Below are positions 52,242 to 60,778 of a stretch of DNA of 64,000 bases, piece after piece. Location: NCBI RefSeq assembly GCF_009873495.1, contig NZ_CP046704.1, positions 273,073 to 337,072 on the forward strand, read 5' to 3'. The position numbers were made by a program, and so were the translations under genes. The notes beneath the pieces were generated by a model that was given only the letters and a program-made list of their open reading frames with translations, was not told the DNA's origin and made no database searches. Numbering within the stretch: the stretch's first letter is position 1; the number at the start of each line of letters is the position of its first letter. Source of the DNA: Nostoc sp. ATCC 53789 (GTDB lineage Bacteria > Cyanobacteriota > Cyanobacteriia > Cyanobacteriales > Nostocaceae).

Positions 52242-52604
52242 TGTAAGCATATAAAAAAGTTCAACAATTCTAGTCTCTCAAAGCATTGATTTTTCGTGGT
52301 TGGGTGCAAGTCCACGTAAAAATAAGTTGAACAAATTGGGGATGGAAAAGGGATCACTCTACTACTTTTTCAACACAGAGACACCAAACTCAAATAAAAA
52401 AGTTCAACAATTAGGAGAGTGATTCTACCCGCATGTGGGCGCGATCACTCTAGTAATAACGTAGCTATCGCACGGCGGTAAGACTTGCGAGCGATTCATG
52501 GACGGATGCCTGGAGCGGGGTAAAGCACCCAACAGAAATTGTAGAACTTTATTATTTATTGTTGGACTTTATTATTTATTGTTGAACTTTTTTATTCCTC
52601 TACA
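52242..52604. mobile_element. non-autonomous Tn7-like mini-transposon (element E), 5-bp target duplication CTTAT
   Basis: The element is 363 bp. Both ends have TGTA, five bases, then ATAAAAAAGTTCAACAAT (left 52242-52268; right complement, ending 52604). CTTAT precedes the left end (52237-52241) and follows the right end (52605-52609). Sites resembling the terminal one recur inside: ATAAAAAAGTTCAACAATT at 52394, a variant at 52318, and inverted copies at 52538, 52557 and 52577. The interior holds TGGACGGATGCCTGGAGCGG (52498), which is repeated inverted near 54190. No gene is inside. Confidence 0.82.
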
Positions 52605-52624
52605 CTTATGCTTTCAGTGACAAT

Positions 52625-52992
52625 TGTGACTTTAGGCAAAATCTGTCCCAGACACAAGGCATAAGTTGTCCGCTTTTAAAGACGGAACACTGATACATAT
52701 CGTAGGCAAAATTGTTCTGCCATAAAACTAATCCAGCCAAAAGTTGTCTCAAAGTTGAAAACCAAGGAATCACTTGTCACACAGTTGAAAAACCAGCTAA
52801 AAGTTGTCCGAAAGTTAGCCTCACTTCTGCCTTTGATTCAAGCCTACCAGCAGTTCAGCCTGCAAGCGAAGCAGTGACATCAACCGGACTCTAAGTTATA
52901 CCTCCTTCTACTCCTCGATCCAAGCATAAGTTGTCCGAGTTCAATCCAAGGCACAAGTTGTCCGATTTTGACAACTTATGGCTAAAGTCACA
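52625..52992. mobile_element. non-autonomous Tn7-like mini-transposon (element A), 5-bp target duplication ACAAT
   Basis: The element is 368 bp. Termini TGTGACTTTAGGC (52625) and GCTAAAGTCACA (ends 52992) are inverted. ACAAT occurs at 52620-52624 and 52993-52997, an exact 5-bp duplication. AAGTTGTCC-type sites recur at 52663, 52741, 52801, 52928 and 52955, with an inverted copy GACAACTTATGGC at the right edge. A 60-codon open frame inside reads only through these repeats and is not a gene. It starts 20 bases after element E ends. Confidence 0.82.
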
Positions 52993-53083
52993 ACAATACA
53001 CGATCGCACTTCTATACAAAATAACATACCCTTATCTTTTATCCGACATAAACTACGATTAACACTACTTCCCTTGATATACA

Positions 53084-53551
53084 TGTGGGTTCGCAGATAA
53101 GATGAAATTCTGACAACGAAACTACAAGGGTTTCAGCCGATGCAATTCGCACATAAAGTGAAATCGACTGTGAAGCAAGGCTTTGAGCTTCGTGCCAATT
53201 CGCGCATAAAGTGAAATTTTGCATCTAATCACGGAAACTCAGGGTATTTTCTTCAATTTTGATGACAATTTATACCTAAATTTCTAAATATTCTATAGTC
53301 AAGCTGCTTGGCTACCTATGGCACGGAGCGATCGCCTGGAGTGAGGCGTAAGCCTATTGCACTTCAAAAGTACGCTTTTACAAGCATTCGGGCTGTCGTT
53401 AAATCAAAGTCGGAAAATTTCAATTTATGTGCAAATTGAATATTTAGCTCAAACCCAGACTCCACAATAAATTTCACTTTATGCGCGAATTCCGTCGCCT
53501 GGAACTCTTGTAACTTCGTTGTTCACATTTCATCTTATCTGCGAACCCACA
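53084..53551. mobile_element. non-autonomous Tn7-like mini-transposon (element B), 4-bp flanking repeat TACA
   Basis: The element is 468 bp. Termini TGTGGGTTCGCAGATAAGAT (53084) and the complement of the same 20 bases (ends 53551) form perfect inverted repeats continuing GAAAT. Three sites of the form GC.CATAAAGTGAAAT lie at each end: 53093, 53149 and 53202 on the left; inverted at 53415, 53470 and 53525 on the right. TACA flanks both sides (53080-53083, 53552-53555). The flanking repeat is 4 rather than 5 bp, as in element C. Confidence 0.82.
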
Positions 53552-53573
53552 TACAACACTTTCGCCAACATGC

Positions 53574-53889
53574 TGTCGGTTTGCAGACTAAATGAAATTC
53601 GTGCGGACTAAGTGAAATTTTTTTGCGGACTAATTGAAAATCTATTGGTGTAACCCTGATTCTTTCGTAGCTACAGGCGATCGCTGTTGGAGAGAGTTTT
53701 TACTCAAAGCTTTGTGTGGTAATGAATTGGAACGTTTTATCCCTATTTGGGGGAAAATTTCATTTAGTCTGCGAATTTAGGAGGAAAATTTCACTTAGTC
53801 CGCAAAAAAATTTCATTTAGTCCGCAACAAAGGTTGCCCGAACCCTTATTCTTGCGTTAAAAAAATTTCACTTAGTCTGCAAACCCACA
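53574..53889. mobile_element. non-autonomous Tn7-like mini-transposon (element C), 4-bp flanking repeat ATGC
   Basis: The element is 316 bp, starting 22 bases after element B. The left end TGTCGGTTTGCAGACTAAAT and the right end complement TGTGGGTTTGCAGACTAAGT are inverted. Site copies GC(A/G)GACTAA.TGAAAT: three on the left (53583, 53603, 53625) and four inverted on the right (53754, 53785, 53808, 53863). Three left and four right sites is the arrangement known for Tn7 TnsB sites. ATGC flanks both ends (53570-53573, 53890-53893). It is related to B in terminal sequence but has a distinct site sequence. Confidence 0.83.
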
Positions 53890-54118
53890 ATGCGATCGCG
53901 GAGGGGGCATGTTGGCAAGGCAATACAAACTATTACGCTGCCGATGAATTTTGCTTGTCTTTGGTATCGCCTTTGATGCGTAATCCAAGCGATAACCATT
54001 TACAGGGTGCTAACTTCCAGTTATAGTTAGCCGTAACTTATTATAGGCACAGTGCAACTATAACTTTGACTTGGTGCAAAGATAGTTTACAAAAGTTGCT
54101 CAGGCGGTTGCCTTAGTC

Positions 54119-54240
54119 TATAGGAATAAAAAAGTTTAACAATTTTTGTTAAGTGCTTTACCCCGCTCCAAGCATCCGTCCAGAAATCGCTTGAAAGAGC
54201 CTGTACGCCTCACCCATGCTACGTTATTATTCGAGCGATC
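54119..54240. mobile_element. decayed single end of an E-type mini-transposon
   Basis: TCTATAGGAATAAAAAAGTT (about 54119) matches the right terminus of element E (TGTAGAGGAATAAAAAAGTT) apart from two changes. The next bases contain the inverted interior of E: GCTTTACCCCGCTCCAAGCA and TCCGTCCAG at about 54158-54186, and GCTACGTTATTA near 54221. No matching second end was found downstream. The gap 53890-54388 has no gene. Confidence 0.6.
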
Positions 54241-54388
54241 GCCACTTCACCACTGGCTCATGATGGTTACGCCATCGCTGTTAAGCTCTTCAAAGATTTC
54301 TGGTCTTATTTCCCAGTAACTCTATTATTATCCAGTCATCAGTAATGGGGAGTATATTTTCCAGTGTTGTAGAGTTTATTGTTCTTGA

Positions 54389-55027
54389 CTAATAAATTTC
54401 GTCTTCTTCACCTACCCAATCTTCATCCCAGAGAAGTTCATTGTAAACCTTAGTAGCTTGAGATATTTTTAGGTTGTGAGCTGCTGTCACACAATTTCTT
54501 GGTTGCCAGCCAATGAGGGCGTATCGAGCATGTAAATATCTGACAGCATTTTTGCAGTCATTAATTACTGGAATATCCTCAAAGATGTATTTTCGCAATT
54601 GGACTCCTAAACGAATTGCCTCCATTTCATAATTGTGAAAGTAGTGTTCTTCAGCATCAGGTGTAGAAATCAGTAATCCTCTTACCCAGGCATGATTTTT
54701 ATAGATAGCCTTCGCTACAACTAAATTGACTTGTTTTGGTGTCCATTGGCTCCGAAGTAAAAAGTTATTTATTGCTGATTCATCATCTAAATCTATATCT
54801 ACATTAGATTCTGAAAGTATTTCCGAGATATCTATATTTTCTAAGAACAGTTCGTACCACTCTTGAAAAGTTTCGGGACTAAATAGTTTTCTGGCTTCTT
54901 CAAATGAAATTTTCTCCCATCCAGCATCTGTAACTATTTCGTTACCAGTAGGAGCAATGAACAGATTCTCTTTTTTTACCATCCAAGGGAAGGGTGGATT
55001 GTGATTTTTTCTCTTTCGTTTACCCAT
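54389..55027 (-). CDS. hypothetical protein
   Basis: 212 residues, acidic overall, with a basic N-terminus (MGKRKRKNHNPPF) and an acidic tail (WDEDWVGEEDEIY). No signal, membrane segment or known domain. RSQWTPKQVNLVVAKAIYKN and DCKNAVRYLHARYALIGWQP look like conserved helical segments. The gene is alone on minus beside the transposon hotspot. I do not recognise the family. Confidence 0.6.
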   Translation of the reverse strand: MGKRKRKNHNPPFPWMVKKENLFIAPTGNEIVTDAGWEKISFEEARKLFSPETFQEWYELFLENIDISEILSESNVDIDLDDESAINNFLLRSQWTPKQVNLVVAKAIYKNHAWVRGLLISTPDAEEHYFHNYEMEAIRLGVQLRKYIFEDIPVINDCKNAVRYLHARYALIGWQPRNCVTAAHNLKISQATKVYNELLWDEDWVGEEDEIY

Positions 55028-55201
55028 TGAATTGCTATAGAGGATGACTCTTATTATCCTGTCTCCATTCTACCTGACAAATTGAGTGTCTCTAGTCCAT
55101 GAAAAGCGATGCTAATAGAAACCATTACAAAAATAATTTGATTTCGAGGAAATCTAGTTAATATTAATTAACGGAAGTAAAAATATTTTGTTAGAGTCTT
55201 T

Positions 55202-56848
55202 ATGTTTGATTTTCATCGTTTGCGGCTGCCATTAAAATATTTAAATATTCTCATTACAATACTAACTTTTGTTTTAGTTTTCTGGTTCACTCCTGTCGTT
55301 TCTCAAGCATTAACTAAAGCTCCAGTTATTTTGGATGGACAACAGCTTTTTAGGATCAGCGATTCTGGTCAGTATAGCGCTCAAGAACGGACAAATTTAA
55401 TCAACTCACAACTAAAAAATGTGATTTCCACTTCTGAGTCTATTCAAGTTAAAATTGAGAAACGCAACCAGCTACCTACTATTTTATTAAATGACCGCTA
55501 TCTGTTAACAGTTACACAACAAGATACTTTACCAGGTAGTACACTTGATGAGCAGGCTAACATTTGGGCGCAGCAAATCAAAGAAGCCTTACAGCAAGCT
55601 CATTTAGAGCGAACTAGAACTTATCTTCAACAAACAACTTTTATCGCAGCAGTAATTTTACTCATAACTGTGGGATTTAGTTGGCTATTAGGATGGATTA
55701 AGCATCAATTTATCCGAGTAGCTTCACTTCGCTTAACAACTAGCAATGCCATACCTAATTCGGAAACCCTTAAAGTATTAGAATTATTTTTAAAATTAGT
55801 GTTGGCAAGTATGCGGTTCGCACTTTGGATGAGTGCGATTCTTTATATCACTAATCTCTTTCCTTTCACTCGTCAATGGAGCTATCAGATTTCAAATATT
55901 CTGATTACCAGTTTCACCTCACCGATTCTGACGTTGGGAAAAAATCCTTATTCTCTTACTGAATTAATCGTTTTGGTTGGTTTGTTGTTTGGCTTAGTTA
56001 TCTTTGCTGGAACGTTAACCAATTTTTTACGTTCTCGGATTCTCTCTTTTACTGTCATCAATCGTGGCGCTCAAGAGGCGATTATAATACTTTTAAAATA
56101 TGGTCTAATTTTTATTGGCACACTGGTACTGCTACAAATCTGGGGGCTTGACATTAGCTCTTTGACAATTTTAGCAAGTGCTTTAAGCGTTGGAATTGGC
56201 TTTGGTTTACAGGATATTGCTAAGAATTTTGGCAGTGGTTTAGTACTAGTATTTGAGCGTCCCATTCAGGTTGGAGATTTTGTGGAAGTTGGGGAATATA
56301 CAGGTATTGTCGAGCGAATCGGTGCCAGAAGTACCGAGATTCGTACTCTTGACCACGTTTCAATCATTGTACCCAACTCTCGCTTCTTGGAAAAAGAAGT
56401 AATTAACTGGAGCCATCGCAACCCGATTTCTCGCCTTCATCTCCCCGTTGGCGTTGCCTATAGCTCAGATCCTAAAGCAGTGCAATCTGCTCTGTTAGAG
56501 GCTGCTTCTAAGCATCCCAATGTTTTGCAGACTCCTTTGCCTCTAGTACTGTTTAAAGAGTTTGGCAACAACACCTTAAATTTTGAGTTATTAGTCTGGA
56601 CTGCGGAACCTAATAAACAATTTTTGCTCAAAAGTGATTTATACTACATTATTTACGAAGTATTACAGCAACGAGAAATTGAAATTCCTCTTGCTCAGTT
56701 AGATTTACATCTGCGTTCTGGTAAGTTGGAATTTACGCCAGAAATGCACTTAGCCTTAATACAGATGGTTGAACGATTATCAAATCAGGAGTCATACATA
56801 GATTCAACCAATCCAATTGAAAGGGGCACAGAGGGTGTAGATATATGA
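55202..56848 (+). CDS. MscS-family mechanosensitive channel
   Basis: 548 residues. An N-terminal hydrophobic/signal segment (LNILITILTFVLVFWFTPVV) is followed by a periplasmic domain (~35-140). Then come several membrane helices (TFIAAVILLITVGFSWLLGW, LIVLVGLLFGLVIFAGTLTN, AIIILLKYGLIFIGTLVLLQ). The pore-lining TM3 and beta domain are conserved: ILASALSVGIGFGLQDIAKN, FGSGLVLVFERPIQVGDFVE, RSTEIRTLDHVSIIVPNSRF. This is the cyanobacterial long MscS type. It should release osmolytes upon hypo-osmotic shock. Confidence 0.92.
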   Translation: MFDFHRLRLPLKYLNILITILTFVLVFWFTPVVSQALTKAPVILDGQQLFRISDSGQYSAQERTNLINSQLKNVISTSESIQVKIEKRNQLPTILLNDRYLLTVTQQDTLPGSTLDEQANIWAQQIKEALQQAHLERTRTYLQQTTFIAAVILLITVGFSWLLGWIKHQFIRVASLRLTTSNAIPNSETLKVLELFLKLVLASMRFALWMSAILYITNLFPFTRQWSYQISNILITSFTSPILTLGKNPYSLTELIVLVGLLFGLVIFAGTLTNFLRSRILSFTVINRGAQEAIIILLKYGLIFIGTLVLLQIWGLDISSLTILASALSVGIGFGLQDIAKNFGSGLVLVFERPIQVGDFVEVGEYTGIVERIGARSTEIRTLDHVSIIVPNSRFLEKEVINWSHRNPISRLHLPVGVAYSSDPKAVQSALLEAASKHPNVLQTPLPLVLFKEFGNNTLNFELLVWTAEPNKQFLLKSDLYYIIYEVLQQREIEIPLAQLDLHLRSGKLEFTPEMHLALIQMVERLSNQESYIDSTNPIERGTEGVDI

Positions 56849-56870
56849 ACGCATTGTAATCATAGAGAGT

Positions 56871-57185
56871 CTACCCACAAAAATCATCCACCCGAATATC
56901 CCGCCAGACATCAGAAACCTGCCAGCCGGAATTACCCACAGATTGTACTGGAGGATTGTCAAGCAATGGAATATAGTCAGGAACTCTAGGCTCTGAAATC
57001 GCTACTGGTTGCTCCTCAACCTCAACCACAGGGGCAGTAGAATTGTCAGTATTAGCTAGAAGAAGTTGGTCTTCAGCCTCCTCGATTAACTTCATCTGTC
57101 TCAGGGTAAGCTTGTCGGATTTTTTGATGATCTTCTTAGTATCTGTATCATTAGAAGTTTTCATTGGCTGTTCCCTTGAAGGCAT
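56871..57185 (-). CDS. hypothetical protein, possibly peptide-like
   Basis: 104 residues, or 97 from the second Met (57164). Lys-rich N-terminus (DTKKIIKKSDKLTLRQMKLI), an acidic middle and Pro-rich C-terminus (YIPLLDNPPVQSVGNSGWQV, then DVWRDIRVDDFCG). No membrane or known domain. It stands between MscS (convergent) and the RpaB-type gene (divergent). The composition is plausible for a real gene, but support is only the open frame. Confidence 0.45.
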   Translation of the reverse strand: MPSREQPMKTSNDTDTKKIIKKSDKLTLRQMKLIEEAEDQLLLANTDNSTAPVVEVEEQPVAISEPRVPDYIPLLDNPPVQSVGNSGWQVSDVWRDIRVDDFCG

Positions 57186-57253
57186 TGGCTTAAAATTTGG
57201 ATGAGTAAATTTGGGAGAAGTTAGGTATAAATAATTTGCACAGAATTAACAAG

Positions 57254-57588
57254 GTACACCAAATCTATGGGAAATACGAGTCCCTTGTCGAGGAATTTAT
57301 TAATTGTGTACAAATCTGTTTTCGGGTAGATGCCCCAGCATAATCTGTTGCACAGATGCAAGTATTAAGCGATCGCTTCTTGATCATGACTGTAGGTCAA
57401 AAATGTGATTGCGTTTTTGACTCCTAATAAGCAGATAATGGATGATTGAAAGTTCTCGCTGTGGAGGAACAGCGTTGAGAAACTTATCAGGTGAGAAAGG
57501 CACAATCTTAGTAGTAGATGACGAAGCCAGCATCCGCCGGATTTTACAGACGCGGTTAGAAATGATTGGCTACAGCGTAGTTACAGCT
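57254..57588 (+). repeat. segmental duplication, copy 1 (promoter and N-terminus of the regulator gene)
   Basis: This ~335-base segment is repeated at 59043-59359 with scattered changes and small indels. It covers about 190 bases of upstream DNA (including a HIP1 site) and the first ~49 codons of the response regulator gene. Conservation of upstream DNA marks it as a duplication, not a gene-family resemblance. Confidence 0.88.
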
Positions 57589-58215
57589 AGTGATGGTGAA
57601 GAAGCTTTGTCAGCTTTTCGCTTGTTGACCCCTGATTTAATAGTTCTAGATGTAATGATGCCAAAGCTGGATGGCTACGGTGTCTGTCAAGAATTACGGA
57701 AACAATCAGACGTACCAATTATTATGCTAACAGCATTGGCAGATGTAGCAGACCGAATCACTGGGCTGGAACTGGGTGCTGATGACTACATGACGAAACC
57801 TTTCTCACCCAAAGAACTGTCAGCTCGAATTGCCTGCGTACTAAAACGGCGCTCACACAAAACCAACATCAATGCTATTCCTAACTCTGGGATAATTCAT
57901 GCAGGCGACCTGAAAATCGATACAAGTAAGCGGCAAGTCCATAAAAATGAGCAACGCATTCGGTTGACAGGTGTGGAGTTTAGCTTATTGGAGTTGTTAG
58001 TAAATCATTCGGGAAAGATTTTTTCAAGGGTTGAAATATTACAGCAATTGTGGGGCTTTGTACCAGAGATGAATACAGACACACGTGTGGTAGATGTGCA
58101 TATTTCACGATTGCGGACAAAGGTAGAATCCGACCCCAACAACCCAGAATTCATTATTACAGCAAGAGGTAGCGGTTATTTTTTCCCACGAATTATTGAT
58201 TCAGAGCAGGAATAA
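57442..58215 (+). CDS. OmpR-type response regulator, RpaB-like
   Basis: 257 residues. The receiver domain has acidic DD in ILVVDDEASIRRIL (26-27), phospho-acceptor Asp70 in DLIVLDVMMPKLDGYGVCQE, Thr in IIMLTALADVADRI and Lys in GADDYMTKPFSPKEL. The winged-helix DNA-binding domain covers about 150-250 (RLTGVEFSLLELLVNHSGKI; DTRVVDVHISRLRTKVESDP). The sequence is very close to RpaB, the cyanobacterial regulator of light-responsive genes. It differs at several positions (MTKPF for VVKPF), so it may be an accessory paralogue. The N-terminus to ATG 57442 is supported because it is also present in the duplicate copy. Confidence 0.85.
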   Translation: MIESSRCGGTALRNLSGEKGTILVVDDEASIRRILQTRLEMIGYSVVTASDGEEALSAFRLLTPDLIVLDVMMPKLDGYGVCQELRKQSDVPIIMLTALADVADRITGLELGADDYMTKPFSPKELSARIACVLKRRSHKTNINAIPNSGIIHAGDLKIDTSKRQVHKNEQRIRLTGVEFSLLELLVNHSGKIFSRVEILQQLWGFVPEMNTDTRVVDVHISRLRTKVESDPNNPEFIITARGSGYFFPRIIDSEQE

Positions 58216-58224
58216 TATAAAAAT

Positions 58225-58383
58225 ATGAGTAAGCTCATCTTAATTACAGGCATAAGCAAAGGTTTAGGTTTTGCGATGACCGAGGGTTTTATTCAACAGG
58301 GACATACTGTTATTGGTTACGCTGTTCCGTTTATTCTCAATTTAAAACCCAAAGATAACGGGATTCCCAAAACCCTTTCATGA
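58225..58383 (+). pseudogene. short-chain dehydrogenase N-terminal fragment
   Basis: ATG at 58225; MSKLILITGISKGLGFAMTE, then FIQQGHTVIG, is the first beta strand, TGxxxGLG nucleotide loop and first helix of SDR enzymes. After the VIG the sequence diverges (YAVPFILNLKPKDNGIPKTL) and stops at 58383; intact SDRs are ~230 residues. The catalytic Tyr-x-x-x-Lys is absent. It starts 9 bases after the regulator stop and probably was once its co-transcribed neighbour, truncated by the later rearrangement. Confidence 0.7.
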
Positions 58384-58473
58384 GATTGATTGTGCATGAA
58401 TTGTTTTGACTGTCTCTGAGCGCTTACAGAACAGGGACGGGGAATTTCGCCGAATTTGTTAAAAAAGTAAGAA

Positions 58474-58854
58474 CTAATTTGAAATATTAAGAACTTTTGG
58501 CTCAATTACTGTACCGTCCAGAAGCAAAACGATCTCACTACGATCTAAATAACAAATATGCTTATCAATTACTGGGACAAACACAATATGCCAATACCAT
58601 AGAAATGGCTTTGGATGAGGTTGCAGAGATTGAATCGAGGCAGATATACATACATAAGAGTTGAATTGAGGTCGCTTTCGATAAGCTTCAGCCCGACCAA
58701 TTTCAATAGCCTCGCTCATTGATAAAGGCACTGCTGACAATTCAGGGTTCCAGGTGGAAACTTTTTTAAAAAGTGAGAGGGATACCTCAAAGTAAAGCTT
58801 CTTTTCTTCTGTATTGCAAATTAGCAGAGTAATTATTGTATCTTCAAGCATCAA
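58474..58854 (-). CDS. hypothetical protein
   Basis: 126 residues without signal or membrane segment. Notable boxes are KLYFEVSLSLFKKVSTWNPE, AIEIGRAEAYRKRPQFNSYV and HIVFVPVIDKHICYLDRSEI. These look like a conserved globular fold and have good codon statistics, but the family is unknown to me. It lies in the segment between the regulator gene and its truncated duplicate, on the opposite strand. Confidence 0.55.
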   Translation of the reverse strand: MMLEDTIITLLICNTEEKKLYFEVSLSLFKKVSTWNPELSAVPLSMSEAIEIGRAEAYRKRPQFNSYVCISASIQSLQPHPKPFLWYWHIVFVPVIDKHICYLDRSEIVLLLDGTVIEPKVLNISN

Positions 58855-59042
58855 AGCAAATTGTAGATTATCTTAGTTAAGGAAAAAATTAATAACAAAC
58901 AGGCTTAATTGTAAATAATTTACTAATTAATGATCGGATATCTAAACCTACTTGTCAATAGCATTTGAGATGTACTTACACTGAGAAATTAACGTTTATG
59001 TTTTGGTTAACATAGAAATTACCCTTCCTTTGAGAATAAAGT

Positions 59043-59359
59043 ATCCAAATCGATGGGAAATACGAGTCCCTTGCTGAAGAATTTGTCTTTTTCTGGTAGA
59101 TGCCCTAGCATAATCTAGTTGCACAGATGCAAGTATTAAGCGATCGCTTCTTTCCTTATAACTGTACTTCAAGATTGTTTTGCGGTTTTGACTCCTAATT
59201 AGCAGATAATAGATGGTTGAGAGTTCTCGCTCATTAGGAACAGCCTTGAGAAACTTATCAGGTAAGAAAGGCACAATCTTAGTAGTAGATGACGAAGCCA
59301 GCATCCGCCGAATTTTACAGACGCGTCTAGAAATGATTGGCTACAGTGTAGTTACAGCT
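59043..59359 (+). repeat. segmental duplication, copy 2
   Basis: This is the second copy of 57254-57588. It includes the same upstream DNA and the HIP1 site. It ends abruptly at a TATAGCAATCCGATTTGATT sequence that also marks another repeat edge (complement near 42846). Confidence 0.88.
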
Positions 59360-59383
59360 ATAGCAATCCGATTTGATTTTTGA
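59213..59383 (+). pseudogene. truncated duplicate of the RpaB-like regulator gene
   Basis: ATG at 59213 encodes MVESSRSLGTALRNLSGKKG, then TILVVDDEASIRRILQTRLE and MIGYSVVTA, matching the regulator's first ~49 residues. It then runs into unrelated sequence (IAIRFDF) and stops at 59383. The phospho-acceptor Asp and the DNA-binding domain are lost. The upstream duplicated region might still drive transcription. The 56-residue product is probably nonfunctional, though a short receiver-like peptide could be made. Confidence 0.8.
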
Positions 59384-59715
59384 AAAAGACTACGAGGTAA
59401 TACTGTATAAGTTTTTATGTATAATATAAAACAACTATAAGGTAACATCAAAAAATCAGGTACTAGTGCTATATAATTTTTAATTTCCAGTAAAAATACT
59501 ATACTGGACACTAAGTTGCTAGATTTAAACTGTGCTTGTTAAAGTCTGGTGGACAGAGACAAATCTGTTAAAGCAGTGCTGACTGCCTCAAGCTAATATT
59601 TCTCCTATATTTAGTGAACTTTTTAATGCAATCAAATAGGAGTTATATATACTCAAAATAAAAAGATGTATTTTCTAATTGAGATTACTTTGAAACGCTA
59701 TCAGATTTTTTCCTA
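59384..59715. other. gene-free stretch
   Basis: About 330 AT-rich bases between the truncated duplicate and the CDF gene. It contains AAATAGGAGTT near 59634, but no start codon or frame of interest. Confidence 0.5.
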
Positions 59716-60705
59716 ATGCTATCACTTAAATGGTGTGAATGTTCTTGTGCAGATGATTCTCCTAAACTGATTTCGTGCCAGCAAAAGTCTAAATTTTTGT
59801 GGATAGCAGTGTATGTACTGGTGGCTTTTTTGGTTGCAGAATGGAGTGTAGGTTTGTGGAGCAGGAGTTTATCCTTGCAGGCAGATGCAGGACATATTCT
59901 TGCTGATGTAGTAGCTTTATTGATATCGTTGCTTGCTACTATTTTTGCCCAACAACCTGCTAAAAGTAGGGCAACATTTGGGAACCATCGCCTGGAAGTT
60001 TTTGCAGCTTTAATTAATGGGTTTAGTTTAATAGCGATCGCCAGCTTTATTATCTGGGAAGCGATTCATCGTTGGCAAAATCCAGAACCAATTTTGAGTT
60101 TACCAATGTTATTCATTGCAGTTTTGGGTTTAATCGTTAATATATTTAGCATTAAATGGCTTCATCCCCACACTCATAATGATTTAAATCTACAAGGAGT
60201 ATTTTTGCATGTAATTGCTGATACTGTAAGTTCTGTGGGTGTAATTATTGCTGCCTTATTAATTCATATTTGCCATTGGTGGTGGGCGGATGCTGTTATT
60301 AGTTTTGTAGTTGCTATTTTTATTGGTTTAAGTGCTTTACCTTTAGTCAGAGAAAGCCTGAACATATTTTTGGAATATGCGCCAGAATCCATTGACCCAG
60401 ATGAAGTAAATATTGTTATTAAATATTTTCCTAACGTATTGCAAGTAGAGAAACTACATATCTGGAAAATTAGTTCCAATCGTGTGATGTTATGTGCGAA
60501 TTTAACAGTGGAATGTACGACTATTCAGGAGCGCGATCGCCTGTTGAAAAAACTGCAAATTCATCTGCAAAAAACTTTTGGGATTACAGACACAACCTTG
60601 CAACTAAGCAGCTATAAATTGCTTCCAGAAGCTTCTATTAATCCATTACTAAATCAGGATTTAGCTTTAATGTTATCTGCCAACCAATCCCGCTCAAACC
60701 TTTAG
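59716..60705 (+). CDS. cation diffusion facilitator (CDF) metal-efflux transporter
   Basis: 329 residues. A short Cys-rich N-terminus (CECSCADDSP) could bind metal. Six membrane helices follow. Metal-site residues are in LSLQADAGHILADVVALLIS (H-x-x-x-D, TM2) and LQGVFLHVIADTVSSVGVII (TM5). A His-rich loop (LHPHTHNDLNL) lies before TM5. The C-terminal domain (PNVLQVEKLHIWKISSNRVM) is the ferredoxin-like dimerisation module. It most closely fits the CzcD/Zn type. It probably exports Zn2+ or related divalent cations. Confidence 0.9.
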   Translation: MLSLKWCECSCADDSPKLISCQQKSKFLWIAVYVLVAFLVAEWSVGLWSRSLSLQADAGHILADVVALLISLLATIFAQQPAKSRATFGNHRLEVFAALINGFSLIAIASFIIWEAIHRWQNPEPILSLPMLFIAVLGLIVNIFSIKWLHPHTHNDLNLQGVFLHVIADTVSSVGVIIAALLIHICHWWWADAVISFVVAIFIGLSALPLVRESLNIFLEYAPESIDPDEVNIVIKYFPNVLQVEKLHIWKISSNRVMLCANLTVECTTIQERDRLLKKLQIHLQKTFGITDTTLQLSSYKLLPEASINPLLNQDLALMLSANQSRSNL

Positions 60706-60778
60706 CCAGTAATAATTTTGGATTCGGCGCAGCGGGACTAATGTCAACCAAAAGTTTTATTTACAAGGAGATTCTGTC

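Noticed and set aside
52485..52545. tRNA-like GGACGGATGCCTGGAGCGGGG block as an RNA gene
   Set aside because: No cloverleaf could be drawn; it is a conserved interior of the E-type transposon.
52712..52894. 60-codon frame inside mini-transposon A
   Set aside because: It reads through the AAGTTGTC-type site copies only.
53574..53889. Possible CRISPR-like or iteron array of GACTAA.TGAAAT repeats
   Set aside because: Repeats are in opposite orientation at the two ends, spacing is irregular, and the array is bounded by inverted termini with a flanking duplication, so transposon ends explain it better.
58996..59304. 102-codon minus frame over the duplicated regulator region
   Set aside because: It is antisense to the duplicated promoter and N-terminus; the composition is not protein-like.
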